A DNA stretch of 64,000 bases from Fratercula arctica (GCA_947846985.1 CANTUZ010000002.1:131402889-131466888); one strand, 5' to 3'. Positions 37,001-49,845 are shown, counted from the stretch's first letter. Notes: generated by a model not told the origin, from the sequence alone. Numbers and translations: made by a program.

Positions 37001-38117
37001 ATTGTAAGCATTTTTTATTGCAGTGGGAAATTCTTCAAATAAAATGATGACTGTGAAGAACCACAATTTTTCCCCTAAACTTTTAAATTGCAGAATCCAC
37101 CTATCCCTTCCTATCATTGTCTGATCAAATAAAACATAAATCCATACGTTAAAGTACCTAAGACAAGACCTAATGGAGCATAATAAAAATTCCCACTATG
37201 AGTCAGTCATTCTATAGACTTGCACTGAAGGTTTTCTTTGTGTCTTCCTCTTAAACATGTGTCTCAAGAGGTTGTCAAGCTACAGAACTACATGGACCTG
37301 TGGCCTTTCTTAAGTTACTGCACATCATCCATTGAAAAAGGAAGTACTCCACATAACTGCTCTTGTAGTTTTGAATAAATAATCTCTTGTGTGTTTTGCA
37401 TAAATAATCACCAAAGAAAAGTTTGACAATGTATATTATGACTGCTTGTTTACTGCTGAGAATTACTGAAATATTTGCTGATATTCAGAGAGCCAGGGTG
37501 AGCCTCATACAGCAGTCCTGAAACCAAAATTTTAAGCAAACAGTTGGACTGCTATAAAAGCAAATTTCAGGCATTTTTGATTCTACTACAAATATTTCAG
37601 ATGGTAATGTCTGGCTCAAATTTCTGTGTTCCTATCAATTGATATTGCTACCTCTGGAAAAGGCAAGAAAATTCTTACATTTAAATACCACAAAAACCCA
37701 GGTTTTATATGAGACATGCTGATTTTCTTGAGAAATGGGATAGCAACGAAGAACCAGCAATATCAGTATATAAAATAAATATGATAAATTAATTGCTTGT
37801 TATATATTTTGATAGTTTTTATCCTAATGAGACTTGAAAGTAGGTGTAAATTAAACATCTTCTCAAAAGCCATACTAATTTAGTTCTTTTTTCCAATGAT
37901 TAAAATAATAATGAGGTGCATTTTAATAACTATATTTTTTAATTTCTGAGGGAAAATTTATAATAGGATACATGTATTAGGATATGAATAGGCTTTCATT
38001 CATACAGAGCACTAATAACAAGTCCTGAAATAGGAAACTGAAATTATGGATATTAAAGGCTGGAACTAAGAATGAAATAACGGGGATGATAATGTCTGCA
38101 AGAAACTGAGCATTGAA
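31021..38117. other. Unique AT-rich sequence, some low-complexity tracts
   Basis: No gene recognised. It includes a segment at 33622-33680 resembling 30964-31020, a cluster of TAGGTG-type motifs at 35130-35300, and A/T runs at 35568-35579, 35990-36003 and 36588-36672. Confidence 0.5.
36588..36672. repeat. T/G-rich low-complexity tract
   Basis: Runs of T interrupted by single G or short GG/GGG groups. It yields a lysine/asparagine-rich artefact frame on the minus strand (36569-36772). Confidence 0.85.
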
Positions 38118-38875
38118 CATCCACAACTTCCCTGGGCAACCTGTTCCAGTGCCTCATCACCCTCACAGGAAATAATTTCTTCCTAATATCCAATCTAAAT
38201 CTATCCCCTTTCAGTTTAAAATGGTTACCCTTCGTCCTGTCGCCACGCTTCCTGATAAAGAGTCCCTCCCTATCCTCCCTGTAGGTCCCCTTTAGGTACT
38301 GGAAGGCTGCTATAAGGTCTCCCTGGAGCCTTCTCTTCTCCAGGCTGAACAACCCCAATTCTCTCAGCCTGTCCTCATAGCAGAGGTGCTCTGGCCCTCT
38401 GATCATCTTCGTGGCCCTCCTCTGGACTTGCTCCAACAGGTCCATGTCCTTCTTGTGCTGAGGACTCCAAAGCTGGACACAGTACTCCAGGTGAGGTCTC
38501 ACCAGAGTGGAGTAGAGGGGCAGAATCACATCCCTTGACCTGCTGGCCACGCTTCTTTTGATGCAGCCCAGGATGCAGTTGGCTTTCTGGGCTGTGAGCT
38601 CATATTGCCAGGTCATGTTGAGCTTTTCATCAGCCAAAACTCCCAGGTCCTTCTCCTCAGGGCTGCTCTCCATCCATTCTCCCTCCGCCCTGTATTTGTG
38701 CCTGGGATTGCCCCAACCAACATGCAGGACCTTGTACTTGGCCTTGTTGAACCTCATGAGGTTCGCACAGGCCCACCTCTTAAGCCTGTCAAGGTCTTTC
38801 TGGATGACATCCCTTGCCTCCAGCATGTCAACCACACCACATAGTTTGGTGTCGTCAGCAAACTTGCTGAGGGTG
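38118..38875 (-). mobile_element. Young CR1 LINE fragment, minus strand, lacking its 3' end
   Basis: On the minus strand one open frame runs through the whole element. It contains [11 protein letters not shown] with an intact RT motif C (FADD). The blocks [49 protein letters not shown] and [13 protein letters not shown] follow. The last ~150 bp of a normal CR1, including the 3' UTR and terminal units, are absent at the 38118 boundary. The 5' boundary near 38875 is a normal-looking truncation. About 98% identity over ~290 nt to the copy at 63108-63804 suggests recent spread. The frame extends into flanking DNA on both sides. Confidence 0.94.
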
Positions 38876-39652
38876 AGATGTTGTCTGCTGCTTTGGCACA
38901 CCGTTTTGGTTGTCATCACAGCCAGCTGAGGTACTATTATGTCAGCTGTACTGTGTCTGGCAATCTCATGCAACCTCCTCTTTACTTGTATTTCCCAGGA
39001 GAGAATAGTCTCAGTTAGCATATATTAATATTTTTAATGTTAATATGCTTGTTTCTATTTCAAATAATGCAAATAAAGTTACTGCTACTTTTTGCAGGGA
39101 GCTGTAATTTCTGTGAAAATTTCTATTAGGAGCTAGTTTGGTTGCCACCTATCAAAAACCTTGATAAATCCTTTTGTCTCTTTTTAAATGCAACAATTAT
39201 AAAACGTTCATTGCCCTTCTCAGATTTTTCAATGCCTACACAACAATTATGTTTTCAACTTAATGTATTTATTTTTCCTTCAACATTCTAAGGCTCCTTA
39301 TCCAAGGCTTCCTTTACGAAGTTAGTTCTGGCCTGACCTAAGAGGAAAGCTAAATGAAAGATTTTGTTAATTTTTTTAGACATAGAAATAAATTACCTGT
39401 GATTGTTTTTAGCTAATGTTGGCCTTCTGTAAACAAAGGAATGAAAAAAATGCCAAGGTATTACAACCAAAGCCTCTGTTTAAGTAGTCTGACACTGAGT
39501 TTTACTTAGTGCTGTGAAACACAAGGCAGTAGCCTCCAGTTTAACCGTACTGTTGAAAAAAGACAATGCCGAGCCTGATTTGGTCATTCACTCAATCAAT
39601 ACTAGAAAGTCTTTATTTACCACTTCCAGTTTTTCAGGCAATTTGTTAAAAT

Positions 39653-39994
39653 TTACATCCAACATCTACTGAACATTCTTAAATAGCAGCACTCTTCTAA
39701 GAGACCCAAATTAGGTGGAAGTGTCCTACTGAGTCCATGGTTTCCAGAAGTCCCTGAGAAGCATTCTGTGTGGTGACAGAGCACCACATTTGTGCTCCCC
39801 AGTGCAGCGCTGGGAAGGTTGTCCTTTTCCAGCTTTCCTGCAGTACTGGCAAAAGGTAACATTGGCACTTTATGCCAGTAACACCTTTTCTTTCTCATGC
39901 AGAATTGGTATTTTTGTTCCTTTTGCTTTAGTCTGATAACGTGTTCTTTTTTGAGGCTTGCCCAGTGCCTCTGGTGGACTTTTCTACTATTTCC
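39653..39994 (-). CDS. Candidate terminal coding exon, unidentified
   Basis: Read on the minus strand, an acceptor ending in gctgacttgcag at 39995-40006 opens onto 113 codons and TAA. AATAAA follows at 39617-39612, only 36 bases beyond the stop. The peptide is basic at its start (KKEHVIRLKQKEQKYQF, MRKKRCYWHK) and ends in a cysteine-containing tail (LLEECCYLRMF). No family is recognised and no upstream minus-strand exon could be linked with confidence. Length alone is not significant at this base composition; the combination of acceptor, open frame and close poly(A) signal is the only support. Confidence 0.25.
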   Translation of the reverse strand, partial: GNSRKVHQRHWASLKKEHVIRLKQKEQKYQFCMRKKRCYWHKVPMLPFASTAGKLEKDNLPSAALGSTNVVLCHHTECFSGTSGNHGLSRTLPPNLGLLEECCYLRMFSRCWM

Positions 39995-40289
39995 CTGCAA
40001 GTCAGCTTTGTAAAGATTAGTGTTTTGTAGTTTATTGTACATTCAGAAGAAACGACTCAGGTGCTTAGCATGGGCCCAAGGTTGTTCTCCAGGAAAGTAC
40101 TTCATTTGCCAGGATTATATTGGATTTTTATTATATTTTTGAAAGAAACTTCTGTTCTGACACATTTTAGCACATGAAGATAATTAGCATCATCCATATC
40201 TTTTAAAACGGCTCATCTTGTGTCTCGTAAAAATATTCCTATGCTGTATATGAACTATATTCTTTCAGACTTGCAAAAAAAGAGAGATC

Positions 40290-40304
40290 TTTTTTTTTTT
40301 TTTT
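40290..40304. repeat. T15 homopolymer
   Basis: A simple T run following an agagagatc stretch. Confidence 0.9.
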
Positions 40305-41192
40305 CTCTACAGTGATCATGTAAGAATAGGTACCTTCAGGTTCCCTTTCTATTTCTTGTTTCTAATGTAATAGGGCAATTCAGTTCCTTCTGGGATCTTT
40401 GTTTTGTGGCCTGAAAGCTTTCCTAGAAGCATAGTTAGGGGGCAGAAAGCTCTTCCTGCTCTGTAAGGTGTTGTAGTTGGCCCTTTAAGTCCTTCAAAGG
40501 GCTTCCAGACCCTTTCCTGCTTATTTTGACCAAATATTCTTTAAAACAACTGGATTTCCTGGAAAAAAAAGCATTTGATGCTTTCTTAATCCTCAATGCA
40601 TACTGCTAATCATCAGCACTACCATGAAATGGACCCTTTTCTATTTCTTTCTATTTATATCTAACAAAACTGTAGGTTGGACACCACCTGTGGTCTTTTT
40701 TTGTAATGCTAATGATGTTACTTTGGTCTTGTGTGTTACATACTGCTAAACTCAAAAGTTTAATGCATTTTATTATGTTGTAGGATAGATGCTTGGCTTT
40801 TACCTGCTGCTATAGAAAGATATGAGTCTCACACGGGTCCTACATTATGTCTACTACTAGGTCTGTGTGAATGACTCATATCCACTAGTTGTGCTAAGTA
40901 CATGTGTTAGGGCAACTGAATTGAACACCTGTGAATACTGAATTGAATAATTCAGTAGTAATAAATAGCCCACTTGCTTTTTGGTTTGTAGATAACTCTC
41001 CTCCTACTCTGTATTCCTTGCTAAACATTTTTGGGGGTCCATTTTTTCTATGTTTTGCACAAGGGCTTTGCACTTGAAAATTCATGTAAGGTCAGGCTAT
41101 CCACTATATTTTTCACTCCCTTCTAACATGACAGGCATTGTCCTAATTTGTCTGCATGATATTCATTAAGTGTACTGTTAAATCTGATATTA

Positions 41193-41246
41193 GTTTTTTG
41201 GGGTTTTTTTTTTTGTTTTGTTCTGTTTTGTTTTGTTTTGTTTTTC
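41193..41246. repeat. (TTTTG)n low-complexity tract
   Basis: T runs followed by repeated ttttg units. Confidence 0.88.
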
Positions 41247-43264
41247 CTCATCTCTCTTCTCTTGAGGTATTTGGAATATTTTAATCACATTTGCCATGCT
41301 TACCATCTGTAAACTTCATCCTGATCTAGAGACGCTTCCATTGCCTGAAGTGGTCTTAGTAGGGTTTAATTCCGGATCCCCCAACAGCCTCTGTGCCTGG
41401 AATGCAAACTGAAAGCTTTTAATAGATCCCACCTCTTTCCAAGAAGCAGTTTCTAGAAGCATGGATCTTTGAGGAGACCTGAATATGTAATTCAATATTA
41501 TGCTGCAGGTGCCTGATCTCTACTTCTCTTACAGAGATACCACTCCCCAAGACTTTCTTTCCAAGCTGAAATGAATCACAAACTTTCCTATAGTTTCACT
41601 TTCCTTTTGTACGTATGCCATCAAAACCAAGTCTTTTATTTCACTTTTACATAGGATGCAGACATTATCTACATTTCATTATGCAGTTTCCAAGCTAAGG
41701 AAAAGTTTTTAATTCAATTAAGTATGTCAGGGCATGCTATGTCCTTCCCATCGTTTTTCTTTTCACTATGACCCATTCTTTGAAGATTCAAAGAAAGTTC
41801 CATTTAATATTCTTGTTGTCTTTCATATTTTCATATCATAGAGATATTGATCTCTAACTGTTCTCTGGTCTGTTTGATTCTTCTGTTCTAGATATCTGCG
41901 TGTATTTTCATAAGGTATTATTTTTTTCTGGTACATCAATAACAGTGACAGATATGTGTTGTTTATCCCATTACATTATTCCTCCATTTTTGCTTAACAA
42001 AAATAAATTGCTCCTTCATTGCCTCACTCCCAGACTTCTTATGTGTGAGAGACTAGATTGCTTAAAAGTATCACAGGACTTTCATAAGGCTTTCCACCAC
42101 ATGGTGGTTCTTGGTTAAACTACACTAATACTATGTGTAAATGGGTGAAAATGACTGTATGTATGTATAAGCATGTTCCGATGTATGCCCCATTTTGGTT
42201 CCAGTGTTGCACAGGAGCAAGATTTGGGTTCTTGCCCGACATGCCCTGCTCTCTAAAGATGAGCTACAGTTGCTTAATCTGGACAACGGAAAGATCAGGC
42301 AAGAATCATTGTGGCTGGGAAGTAAAAGCAGGGAAGGCTATTATGGTCTACACTGGTCATGAACTCAAGTCAGTGGTTCTTGCCACTTATGTTCATACCA
42401 CTCCGAACTTCTCCAGGTATGTCTTTATTCTCTTTTTACCATATCCTTCCTGTTGCCAGGTGAAAATATAAAATTACATGCAAAACGACAGAATAATGGG
42501 GAAGAGAAGGGGTAACTAGTGCAGTGGTTTATTCTTTTTATTGCTGAACCAGAAGGCCTGAGCAGACCTTTTTTTCCAAGCCTACAGAAAAATTAACTCC
42601 TCCTTTGTGGAAAATAACCACAAAAATACTTCATTTAATTAGTGTGTGGGAGCCCGTTCTGGCAAGTATGTTGAGAAGGAATGAAAATTCTCCTCACCAT
42701 CCTGCAAGAAATTCTTCTGTTTCAATTTTTATAATTAATTGTGACTGAAATTACGTGTTTTATAAGTCCCAGCTTTATTTTATTGGTTGTTACCACTACT
42801 GTCTGTGGGTGGATATCTTTCATGGTAAAGGATATATTTTCTGCTTGGCTACAGTTCTATTTCAGTTTTTGGGTGTCCTTGCCATATTGCATTATTTATT
42901 CAAGAGAAAAAGATTAAGATTTTCCCTTGAAGAGATTTAAATATCTTGTTAAAAACTGAGTTATTTTCTTTCTTTTCCCCTATTTTGTTGGCTTCGTATT
43001 GCTCTTTGTACATACTTTACTCCATAGAGGTTTCTCTATGATAAATTGAAATTTAATTTTGGTATACACTCTTCCATCAACCATTACCTTAGGAATTCAC
43101 ATTTATATAACTTATATTGTTAGTTATTCAATTCTAGGCTTTCTCTTTTCCATTGAGCCCAATTATCACTGAAAGAAAATATATCTGTTAGGAAGTGGGG
43201 CTTTTTAAAAGTGTCCTGTCAGCTATACGGAGAGGGACCAATCCATTGTAGGTCTTATATATGT

Positions 43265-43318
43265 TCAAAAAAATACATACATGTATATGTATATGCATAT
43301 ATGCATGTGTATGTAAAA
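43265..43318. repeat. (ATGTAT)-type alternating tract
   Basis: acatacatgtatatgtatatgcat-type alternation of purine and pyrimidine. It creates the artefactual His/Ile-rich minus frame at 43188-43478. Confidence 0.85.
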
Positions 43319-46300
43319 GCAATGTAGGAGTGGGTAGAAGAGTGAAAACAGGAATTAGTAAAGATAAATGACAGGAAATCATGTGTATGTTTGTGGAGGG
43401 GAGAGAGAATGAGTATGAGGGAGGGCAAGGAAGAGGATAATAATTCAGCCTTTGGTTCCGGAATTTTCTCCCGAGCAAGCAGATGCTCTTCCTCTTGGTA
43501 TCAACAAGGATCTGAGTGCATAGAAAGTGCAGACCTGATCTGATAGATTGGGAAGGAAGTTGTATTGCTGAACTAAGTGATCTTAATGGAGGGGAAAAAG
43601 GTTCTTTTATCTTGACTCATAAATCTAGTCCTTCCCTCACTCATGCAAAGCAGTTAGTTTCAGGAGCTCCCTTCAGCTGCGCTTGCTGCTTTCATTCCCT
43701 CACTAACGCTGCAGTTAGGAACGTGCAGCTTCCTAGTGCAAAGCACACTTTCCTAGCATACAGTACCTACGCTAGAAATAAATGTTTATTTACCTGACAG
43801 CAGGGAAATTTTGATATACACCACAAGCATTCTACAAAATACTCATACTTAGCTGAACATCCTACATTATATCTCAGCAAAATTAATCAAGGACTACTCT
43901 TTGTGCCAGAATGAATTTGTTGTCTTAAAATGCTAATAACCAAACAACTTCTGTGCTCTGCGCAGAAGTTCACACAATTATCATCAAACACATTTTTGCT
44001 TTGCATTCTTGCTAAGAAAATGAAATTCAGAACACTTTGCTGAAGGCGAACAATGCTATAGCTCAGGCTTTTAAGAGAAAAAGGGACAGAAAATGTAAAA
44101 ATATTCATTTTCAGAGCACTTTTAACATTGCACATGCATCTTAAACTGAGGAATAAAAGTTGACACTATGTACAGAGACAGACATAACAGACAAGAGTTA
44201 AAATTGCTGCAAGAATCACAATTAAATTCTTCACAGCTTATGTGAAGCAGCATTTACAATGGTAGCAATTTTACTACATGAATATAGAATTAATTATTTT
44301 TTATAACTAAAATCCAGTCAAATAGCACACCAAGGTCAGGATTCAACAGTGAGCTGTTCAAGGTGCAAGTATTGCTACACAGTAAATTGTCAAAACCTAA
44401 AGAGTGCAACTGAATCCTCAGTATGGATTGAAGGCAGTTCCCAAATTGGGCTGAGATCCTGGAGGAACCAATAAGCTTGTGATTATAACTTCACAACAGG
44501 GGTGACAATTAGAATGTTGGGATCTAGTGCTTTAACCATGTGTTCTTCAGTTATAGTTAACTGTCCTTGATATTTCTCAAAATAACTAATCACTCTTCTT
44601 ACTTTGCCAAGGCCCCAGAGAGGTAAGAAAATGCTATTCTCACTCTAGCTAATTCAACCTGTCTAGCAGCACGCAGAGCTCCTGCAGTGGAGACAGGAAT
44701 CTGCTGTATTTCTGAATTCAGTCGTAGGGCACAAACACTGACAGCATTTTTGCAGCCATATGTAATGCAACATACAAGGCAGAACTATAAACTACCACTA
44801 GCAAGTACTGCTAAGAGCTTCTTTGCCCATAGATGGTCACAGTTGCATAGCTACAAGTCAACTGAGAGCCCAATTACAACTTTTTTCACAGCAGCAGCTC
44901 CACCGTTGGCTTTGTGAATGCGCAGTTGTACAGTATGCAGATGCAGTGTTTCCTTATGAAAACTTCTGTAACTTGATGGAGCTTCTTTATCTCAGCCACG
45001 TTGTACTCCTCCATTCAGAACCAGATAAGAACTCAATTCCATAGTGTTCTACTCTACCAATACTTGCAGAATATTTTTAGTTCTTGTGCACAACATGAAT
45101 TTTAACTGATCCAGATAAAGAATTTTTTAATAGCTTTCAGAGCAGCATAGGTTGGAGAGATACTCAGATGTCAGCAAAACAGAGATAAATTTTGGCAATT
45201 ACTGAGACCATAAAATGGTTTTAAAATGAAGGCTAATATTTTGGCAGCAGGAAGTTTATATATGAGGTCACGCAAACACATCACAGACTAATCTCTAAAC
45301 TAATAACTGATCTATTAATTGTAGTAATAAAAAAAAATGGAAGGGAAAAAAATGGCGAGGTTCAAGGATTCAGTCCAACAGGCTTCTCAAAGAAGTCATC
45401 CTCGAGTCACAGTTTTTGGATTGAATATTTAGAATAAATGCTGTATGGGTGGTTATATGGCAATATATGTTTGGTAGAGAGAGGAATCTACTTGTCCCTT
45501 GAAAAAAAGACTACATTTTGGAGAAGAAAAACATGGGGAAGCATGGAGGTGAACCTGGAAGAACCTGAGATCTGTTTCTCAGCTCTTTCCTCATCAGGTT
45601 TCTTAGACCCTAATTCAGGGAAAGTCATCTCACATGTTCAGTTAGCAAAAGCAATTGCTTTGGGGAGAAGTTGGGTAGAGATATATACCTCACTTTGGAT
45701 GAGCAAATGAGAGAAACACTAACCTGCTGCTCCCACAAGCGAGAGCTTCAGCCAGGCCCCTGTGAGCACCAGAGAATGACCCCTCAATATGTCATATCTT
45801 TGGACCAAGTAACTGTCAAAACCTGTTTCAAGATCCTGCAGGTACAGGCCTGATAGTATAGAAAACACGGAAAATGTGACAAGGATCATCCTTTCTTATA
45901 GGAGAAAAGAACATTGTAACTAATACCATAGGAGAAGCTACCCCACTGACTGCTGAAAGTTGGCAAATCCACAGTTACTTCAGTTTTTTATTCACTGCAA
46001 TGTTTCAATCTTTGACCATGCCTACTACTGCCTGCTGAGGGAAGAGCTGTCACAATCTAATGGTGTGAAGAACCAAGTGATACTCCATATTTCCACTGAC
46101 TAGTGGGATGTGAATTTCCCATGGATAGTCTGACATTTCCAGGTGCGGTTCTGAAAGGTGACTTCTTTCAGACAGCAGAATTGTGTCTTTCATTGACCAC
46201 TTCCGAGTTTTAGCTTATAGCAATTGAACCAGAAAGTACTGAATATTTTTTTCTGATCTGAGTTACAGTGCTAGAGCTAGACGTATGTGGGTTGCACCAG

Positions 46301-47193
46301 CTTTGATATCCTATATAAAGTCCCACCATGTGTTCATTAGCCCTCGTGGCCTTCCTCTAAATCATTAGTTTGCAAGAAGAAATACAGAATGGAGAAAAAA
46401 GTCTCATGCTGTTTTCTAGCAAGTTTAAATTTAGTTTCAGCACCTGTAGTTCTTTCAGACAGTTCTTTCCCACAGTAAAAATGTTAAGCTTTAAATAGGC
46501 TTGTAGGAAATGGCTCCTCAAACAGTTAAATGGCTGTACTCTGGACACTATCGAATTGCTTCACTTTTTGTGAGCACAACTATCCACAGCTGTGGGTAGT
46601 TTGTATCCAATAATGTCCTCAAGTAAAACAAACAGGCAAAAAGAGTTATTTCCTAAGCAAATAAATGGTTTAGGTATATCTCCTTATTCTGACACAATTT
46701 GTGGCTATTTGCTGCATAACAAAATTTCCTATTAAAAATAGTTTTGTTTTCACACAGTGAAGAATGGAAAGATCACTCCCCCCCAAGTTGATATACTTCT
46801 AGTTTGATTTCAAAATGGAAGTTAAGGATTCAACACAGACCTTGGAACACCCCAAGCAAAACAGTAGTTGAGCTTAACCAAAATGATCAAGGTTTACCTT
46901 ACTCAGCCATAGCCACTGGCTCACCATTCCCTCTTTTTGCTTCAAAGTGAAGCAAGGAAGAGAGAGAAGCAATCTCTGGTACTAAGGAACAATATATTAG
47001 AAAAAAATTACTGAAAAGCATAACAATTCAAAAGTCATGATTTATGAAATTTGCAGGAAGTGCAAGTGTTAGGAGGAAGTTCATGGTGATAAAGGAGACT
47101 GGAGAAGGGTGAGGATGTCAGGTAGCAACCCTTCAGTTATTCCCCTATAATGCGAGGAAGAAAGCTGCTGTGGCTCCTTTGCCGGTGTGGGTA

Positions 47194-47739
47194 TGACACC
47201 AGTTCCCTTCTGACTGCAAAAGCAAGTCAGACACGAGCACAGAGGAAACGGCGGGTTTATCGCTCTGCTCCGCACTGCAGGGCTGCCAGACAGGGACCTC
47301 CAAACAGCCCTATGATTTGATTTATGACCCCTTATGTTCTCTTTTTACCCCCTGCCAGACTCTTCCTTTTTGACACCCTTATCCTCTCCTAAATAAACAT
47401 CCACCCTAATTACTTTTCCCTCATTGGTCCTAGTTTTGTGACAGTTATTTGGTATTTCTCATACTTTGTCTGTATCTGCTCCCTGAAAAGTCTCTGATAT
47501 TCCCTTCAATTATCTGTAAAGTTTGGCTGTTTCTCACATGATACCGCTTAACAGCCTGTACAATCTGGCTATTCTTTATGACATTATAAGTAACATTTTT
47601 AGTTCCTCACACTGTTGTTTGTTTCACACAGCAGTTTTCTTGTGTTGTGTCCAGTAGTTTCTCAGATCCTGCTCAGCTGGTTTAGCCTTAGGCCAAGGCC
47701 TAGTCCACAACCTATTCATCTGCCCGCAGCCTTAACACA
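47194..47739 (-). mobile_element. Probable solo LTR, minus strand
   Basis: Read on the minus strand, the segment starts TGTGTTAAGGCTGCGGGCAG and ends ...GGTGTCA, giving TG...CA ends. About 350 bases of U3-like sequence are followed by a TATA-like gtaaaaag near 47345. Farther downstream is a poly(A)-like gataaa with a U5-like cctctgtgctcgtgtctgac. Flanks tgggta (47188-47193) and tgggct (47740-47745) match at 4 of 6 positions, which could be a decayed 6-bp target duplication. The boundaries are my inference; the internal order is what supports an LTR. Confidence 0.5.
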
Positions 47740-47745
47740 TGGGCT

Positions 47746-48084
47746 AAAAAAGATTTTACAAATCCATATTCCACAGAAAACTTGAAAGAAAACAAGTATA
47801 TTTTTTTTTCTGAAACATGCAATTCAGTACACTTTGTGTTGCCTTGTCTCAGCTTTCAGATACACAGTGCGTTGGTTTAAATGTGTGAAGTTCTGGTAGT
47901 TGTGGGCAAGGACAATTTTTCTGTACTGAACATTTTTGTTTAATTAACTTAGTAAAACTGGTTTTACCAATTACAAACACATTTTGCATAAAGGAATACC
48001 AAAGGGTAAGAAGTAAAAAAGTAGAAGTGTAGATTTGGGAAGCAACACAACTTGAAAGACACCATAAACAGCAAAACATGAAAG
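47746..48084. other. Unique spacer between LTR and CR1
   Basis: No gene or repeat seen; the 47849-48079 minus frame has no recognised motif. Confidence 0.5.
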
Positions 48085-48448
48085 ATCATAGAATGTGTTG
48101 GGTTGGAAGGGACCTTTAAAGGTCACCTAGTCCAACCCCCTGCAGTAAGCAGGGACATCTTCAACTAGATCAGATTTCTCAGAGCCTCATCAGGCCTGGC
48201 CTTGAATGTCTCCAGGGATGGAGCCTCCACCTCTGGGTCTCTCTGGGCCTTTCTGGGCAGCCTGTGCCAGAGTCTCACCACCCTCATTGTAAAGAACTTC
48301 TTCCTAATGTTTAATCTAAACCTGCCCTGCTCTAGTTTAAAACCATTGCCCCTCGTCCTATCGCTACATGCCCTTGCAAATAGCCCCTCCCCAGCTTTCT
48401 TGTAGGCCCCCTTCAGGTACTGGAAGGCCACTATAAGGTCTCTCCAGA
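48085..48448 (-). mobile_element. CR1 LINE short 3' fragment, minus strand
   Basis: The minus-strand 3' end is marked by catagaatg at 48087, followed by gttgggttggaagggacc and the ORF2 C-terminal region. That region encodes [17 protein letters not shown] and [19 protein letters not shown] in the frame of 48165-48431. A local insertion/duplication (tctctgggcctttctgggcag) disturbs the WHRLPRE region. The copy is strongly 5'-truncated. Confidence 0.94.
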
Positions 48449-49543
48449 TGGATGGACCTATGGAGACAAAAGGAAGGTCTTTCCTGCCCCACCCTACCCT
48501 TCCCTGCCCTTCAACACGGGCCTGCGAAGTTTTACCACATTTTTATCAAAGTAGAATTTGTGGCTTCAGTTCCAAATCTGAATGTTTAACGAGCATTTCT
48601 GAAAATGTTGCAACGGCAAACATGACACCACCGCCTTTGATATGGGGAATAGCAGGAACAAATTGTTTGAAACAGTTAAAGGGGAGTATTCTGTAAAATC
48701 TGCTGTAAAAAGGAATATAGATAAAATCTGGGTAAAAGCACCCCTGCCTTTGAGTAACAAATAGCTACTAACAAGCATTTAAACAACAAACAGTACACAC
48801 ACATAAAAAGAATCCCATTAGCATCACCTACAGTTCCGCAGTGAGGGAATTACAAATTCAGGAGCTTAAATGCAGAAATAGTTAAGGAGATTCATAAATT
48901 TGTTAGCTGTTATTTGAAGTTGAAACTTAAAAAAAAAAAAAAAAACAACCCCAAAAAACCAACCTCAAGCTGCTTCTCAGTAAGGCTATGTGGGTAAGGA
49001 TTAAATTATACTTATGATTCACTGCCCAATAAAACACCTGGCAGAGATGGAGATCTTGAAAATCCCTTTTTGTTCCAACTGACAACTTTTCTTTACAAAA
49101 ATGAACCATTTATCTTCAGGAAATTGAAACAGGAAGCTGGTGAAATACTTTCCTGTTGTTTTGCTAGATTATCTCAACTAGCACTTAAATGTGATTTTGC
49201 TCACTTGGATCACAATATCAAACTGCAAATTGTGTAACACTGTTCCCCGGAGAACCTTCAGCTAAGCAGAACACTTTCAGAGCCAAAGCTTAACCTGGAT
49301 GAAGTTTTGGACTTAAGGCAAGAAATGTGAATGGATTTTACAAGCCTTAAATTCGTTAGACAATGCACTACCTGAGTGCATGTTAAAAACATTCAAGCTG
49401 TCTTGAAGAACTAAAGCAAATAACATAGGCTGAATTCTCATTATGCATATTCTTAGTCTATCCCCCATTTTTAAATCATAAGAAAGGGAAACAATTTCTT
49501 ATGGACAAATAGTCATCGACAAGATGCAGATTTTTCAAGCTGT
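48449..49543. other. Unique sequence with an A17 run
   Basis: No gene seen. An A run lies at 48929-48945. Confidence 0.5.
48929..48945. repeat. A17 homopolymer
   Basis: A simple A run followed by A/C-rich sequence. Confidence 0.9.
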
Positions 49544-49548
49544 GACAT
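49544..49548. repeat. Target-site duplication, left copy (gacat)
   Basis: The pentamer immediately left of the LTR is identical to the pentamer immediately right of it (50065-50069). Confidence 0.75.
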
Positions 49549-49747
49549 TATCCTGGTTTCAGCTGGGAAAGAGTTAATTTTCTTTCTAGTGATTGCTGTG
49601 AAAGGAATGTCAATAACACCTATTGGTTTTAGTTGTTGCTAAGCAATGTTTACACTATTCAAGGACTTTTTTTCAGCTTCCCATAGAACCACAGACAGAA
49701 TGATGGAATGGCCAATGAAATATTCCATACCATGGATGTCATGCCCA

Positions 49748-49755
49748 GTATATAA
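49748..49755 (+). promoter_or_regulatory. TATA box in solo LTR
   Basis: agtatataaa lies at the expected position about 200 bp into the LTR, upstream of the poly(A)-like ATTAAA at 49904. Confidence 0.45.
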
Positions 49756-49845
49756 ATGGTTAGTTGGGGAATTAGCTGATTAGCAGGAATCCTCAATCAC
49801 TGCTCTGGATGGTGCCAATTCACTGGTTGGTAAGAATGACCCGTA

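Larger units (their letters stand above)
38876..47193. other. Unique AT-rich sequence
   Basis: Apart from the candidate terminal exon at 39653-39994 and T-rich tracts at 40290-40304 and 41193-41246, no feature is supported. A CA/TATG-type simple repeat lies at 43265-43318. A possible remnant of a very old CR1-like LINE lies at 46335-46640. Confidence 0.5.

Noticed and set aside
38053..39021. 322-codon frame on the minus strand as a cellular gene
   Set aside because: The product is CR1 reverse transcriptase, and both ends run into flanking DNA; annotated as a mobile element.
39046..39652. Possible further exons next to the minus-strand terminal exon
   Set aside because: No acceptor/donor pairs in matching phase were found.
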